The translations under genes and the position numbers were made by a program. From Candidatus Aerophobota bacterium (lineage in GTDB: Bacteria; Aerophobota; Aerophobia; Aerophobales; B3-G15), in assembly GCA_021163905.1 (NCBI GenBank), contig JAGGTG010000241.1, positions 1 to 7,189 of the forward strand: a stretch of DNA of 7,189 nucleotides. Direction: 5' to 3'. The notes beneath the pieces are model-generated. The model worked only from the letters and a program-made list of their open reading frames with translations, made no database searches and was not told where the DNA came from. Shown here piece after piece: positions 6,155-7,189 of the stretch. Numbering within the stretch: the stretch's first letter is position 1; every line of letters starts with the position of its first letter.

Positions 6155-7174
6155 CTATTCACCAATTAAGAGAGCATGTTTTTCCTTTAGCATCTTCCTT
6201 ATGGGAAGCTCATAGGGACATTTTTTCTCGCATTCTCCGCATTCTGTACAGTCCTCAACGGTTTTTTCCAATCTGGCATATATATCCTGACACATCTTCT
6301 TAACAGCCTTTACCTTTACCTTATCTCCCAGCTCCTGAATAAGGTAAATAGGTATACCCTCCGGGCAGGGCATACAGTACATACAACGTCTGCAGAAGTT
6401 CTCCTCCAGATCCCTGATCCCATCTTTAAGGCGAGATAGCTCCTCAGGGGAAAGAGGAGAAGGGTCATTCCCAACAGCAGCATTTTCCTTTACCTCTGAG
6501 AGCAAAATCATTCCTGGGATTACAGTATCTACTCCCTGTTGCAAAATCCAGCGAAGTGAAAGTTCGGGTTCAGGTATCACTCCTCCTGCAAGAGGTTTCA
6601 TAATAATTGTTCCCACATTTAATTTTTTTGCCGAGTTTAAAAGTGCACGTTTTGATTCCCCATCCTCAACTATGTTAAAAGGAAACTGAACTGTCTCAAG
6701 CTCTTTTGATTGCTCAATTGCCTTCTGAAGCAAATCCGGATTATGACCAGTTATTCCTATATGTCTAATTTTTCCCTCTTTCTTAACTTTTATAAGCTCT
6801 TCAAGAGCTCCTTTTGGAGAAAGAACCTGTTCCAGCTCATGGGGTTTACTTACATGATGTATTTGATAAAGGTCTATATAATCGGTTTTCAGTCTTCGAA
6901 GAGCTTTTTCCACATGAGATCTAACCTGTTGAGAGGTTCTGCAGGGAGATTTAGTGGCAACAATACAGTTTTCCCTTCTCCCCTTTATACCTTCTCCAAT
7001 TTTTACCTCACTATCCCCATATCCCTGGGCAGTATCGAGAAAATTTATGCCAGCATCCAGAACTTCTCTAATTAAATTTCTTGCCTCCCTCATGGGTAAA
7101 TTCTGGATAGGGATCCCTCCAAAACCAACTACAGAAACCTCCAGATTTGTTTTTCCGAGTACTTTTTTCTTCAT
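6155..7174 (-). CDS. Aldo/keto reductase with C-terminal 4Fe-4S domain
   Basis: A 339-residue cytoplasmic oxidoreductase. Residues 1 to about 250 form the (beta/alpha)8 aldo/keto reductase barrel with the expected catalytic tetrad D47, Y52, K75 and H106. D47 lies in L46-D-T-A-Q-G-Y-G, and H106 in Y103-Q-I-H-H. The barrel opens with the usual L-G-K-T-N-L-x-V-S and G18-F-G-G segments. The tail is a ferredoxin-like domain with two cysteine groups, C261-x2-C264-x2-C267-x2-C270-P and C309-x2-C312-x2-C315-x3-C319-P, enough for two [4Fe-4S] clusters. This two-domain layout is a known family, common in anaerobes, whose physiological substrates are mostly unassigned. The clusters suggest electron exchange with ferredoxin or another redox partner besides, or instead of, NAD(P)H. 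A ribosome binding site GGGGAG (7184-7189) lies nine bases before the ATG. It is the first gene visible in the four-gene leftward run. Its promoter is off the right edge. Confidence 0.94.
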   Translation of the reverse strand: MKKKVLGKTNLEVSVVGFGGIPIQNLPMREARNLIREVLDAGINFLDTAQGYGDSEVKIGEGIKGRRENCIVATKSPCRTSQQVRSHVEKALRRLKTDYIDLYQIHHVSKPHELEQVLSPKGALEELIKVKKEGKIRHIGITGHNPDLLQKAIEQSKELETVQFPFNIVEDGESKRALLNSAKKLNVGTIIMKPLAGGVIPEPELSLRWILQQGVDTVIPGMILLSEVKENAAVGNDPSPLSPEELSRLKDGIRDLEENFCRRCMYCMPCPEGIPIYLIQELGDKVKVKAVKKMCQDIYARLEKTVEDCTECGECEKKCPYELPIRKMLKEKHALLIGE

Positions 7175-7189
7175 AATAGCTTTCTCCCC

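Noticed and set aside
6710..7075. Plus-strand 121-codon open frame opposite the reductase
   Set aside because: Antisense to the reductase barrel including catalytic residues. The predicted protein resembles no family I recognise.

Overview
The window is ordinary-looking chromosomal DNA from an AT-rich bacterium (G+C roughly 40%, judged by eye). Genes are tightly packed, and several have strong AGGAGG-type ribosome binding sites and good -35/-10 promoter boxes. An aldo/keto reductase fused to a ferredoxin-like iron-sulfur domain, together with the base composition, suggests an anaerobe, perhaps Firmicutes-like or from a deep-branching anaerobic phylum such as Atribacterota. The lineage is inference only. 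There is no mobile element, CRISPR array, tRNA or rRNA, and no gene-free stretch longer than about 150 bases.

Left block (1-2314, minus strand): two major facilitator superfamily (MFS) transporters, both resembling the fosmidomycin-resistance (Fsr) type of drug exporter, are joined by a 4-base ATGA overlap. The upstream gene is complete. The downstream one loses only its last residues at the left edge. A sigma70-type promoter with a duplicated -10 box lies just upstream of the pair.

Middle (2315-3405): a divergent intergenic region carries that promoter and an extended -10 promoter pointing right. The rightward promoter drives an EamA/DMT-family exporter whose true start is probably 2521, because the first in-frame ATG (2455) sits inside the -10 box.

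Right block (3419-7174, minus strand): four genes look like one transcription unit, read from right to left. They are an aldo/keto reductase with a C-terminal Fe-S domain, a 133-residue protein that looks like a degenerate histidine-kinase ATPase domain, a UTP-glucose-1-phosphate uridylyltransferase (GalU), and a glycerate 2-kinase of the MOFRL/GckA family. Gaps are 86, 31 and 15 bases. The promoter is outside the window to the right. The last gene converges on the EamA gene with only 13 bases between stop codons and no visible terminator.

Functionally, the right block handles sugar and three-carbon acid metabolism: GalU makes UDP-glucose from glucose-1-phosphate, glycerate kinase feeds glycerate into glycolysis, and the reductase interconverts carbonyls and alcohols. 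The left and middle blocks are three exporter-type membrane proteins of unknown substrate. The item most worth a second look is the small kinase-like protein, which keeps the fold signature but has lost its ATP-binding motifs. No clearly new multi-gene system is evident.
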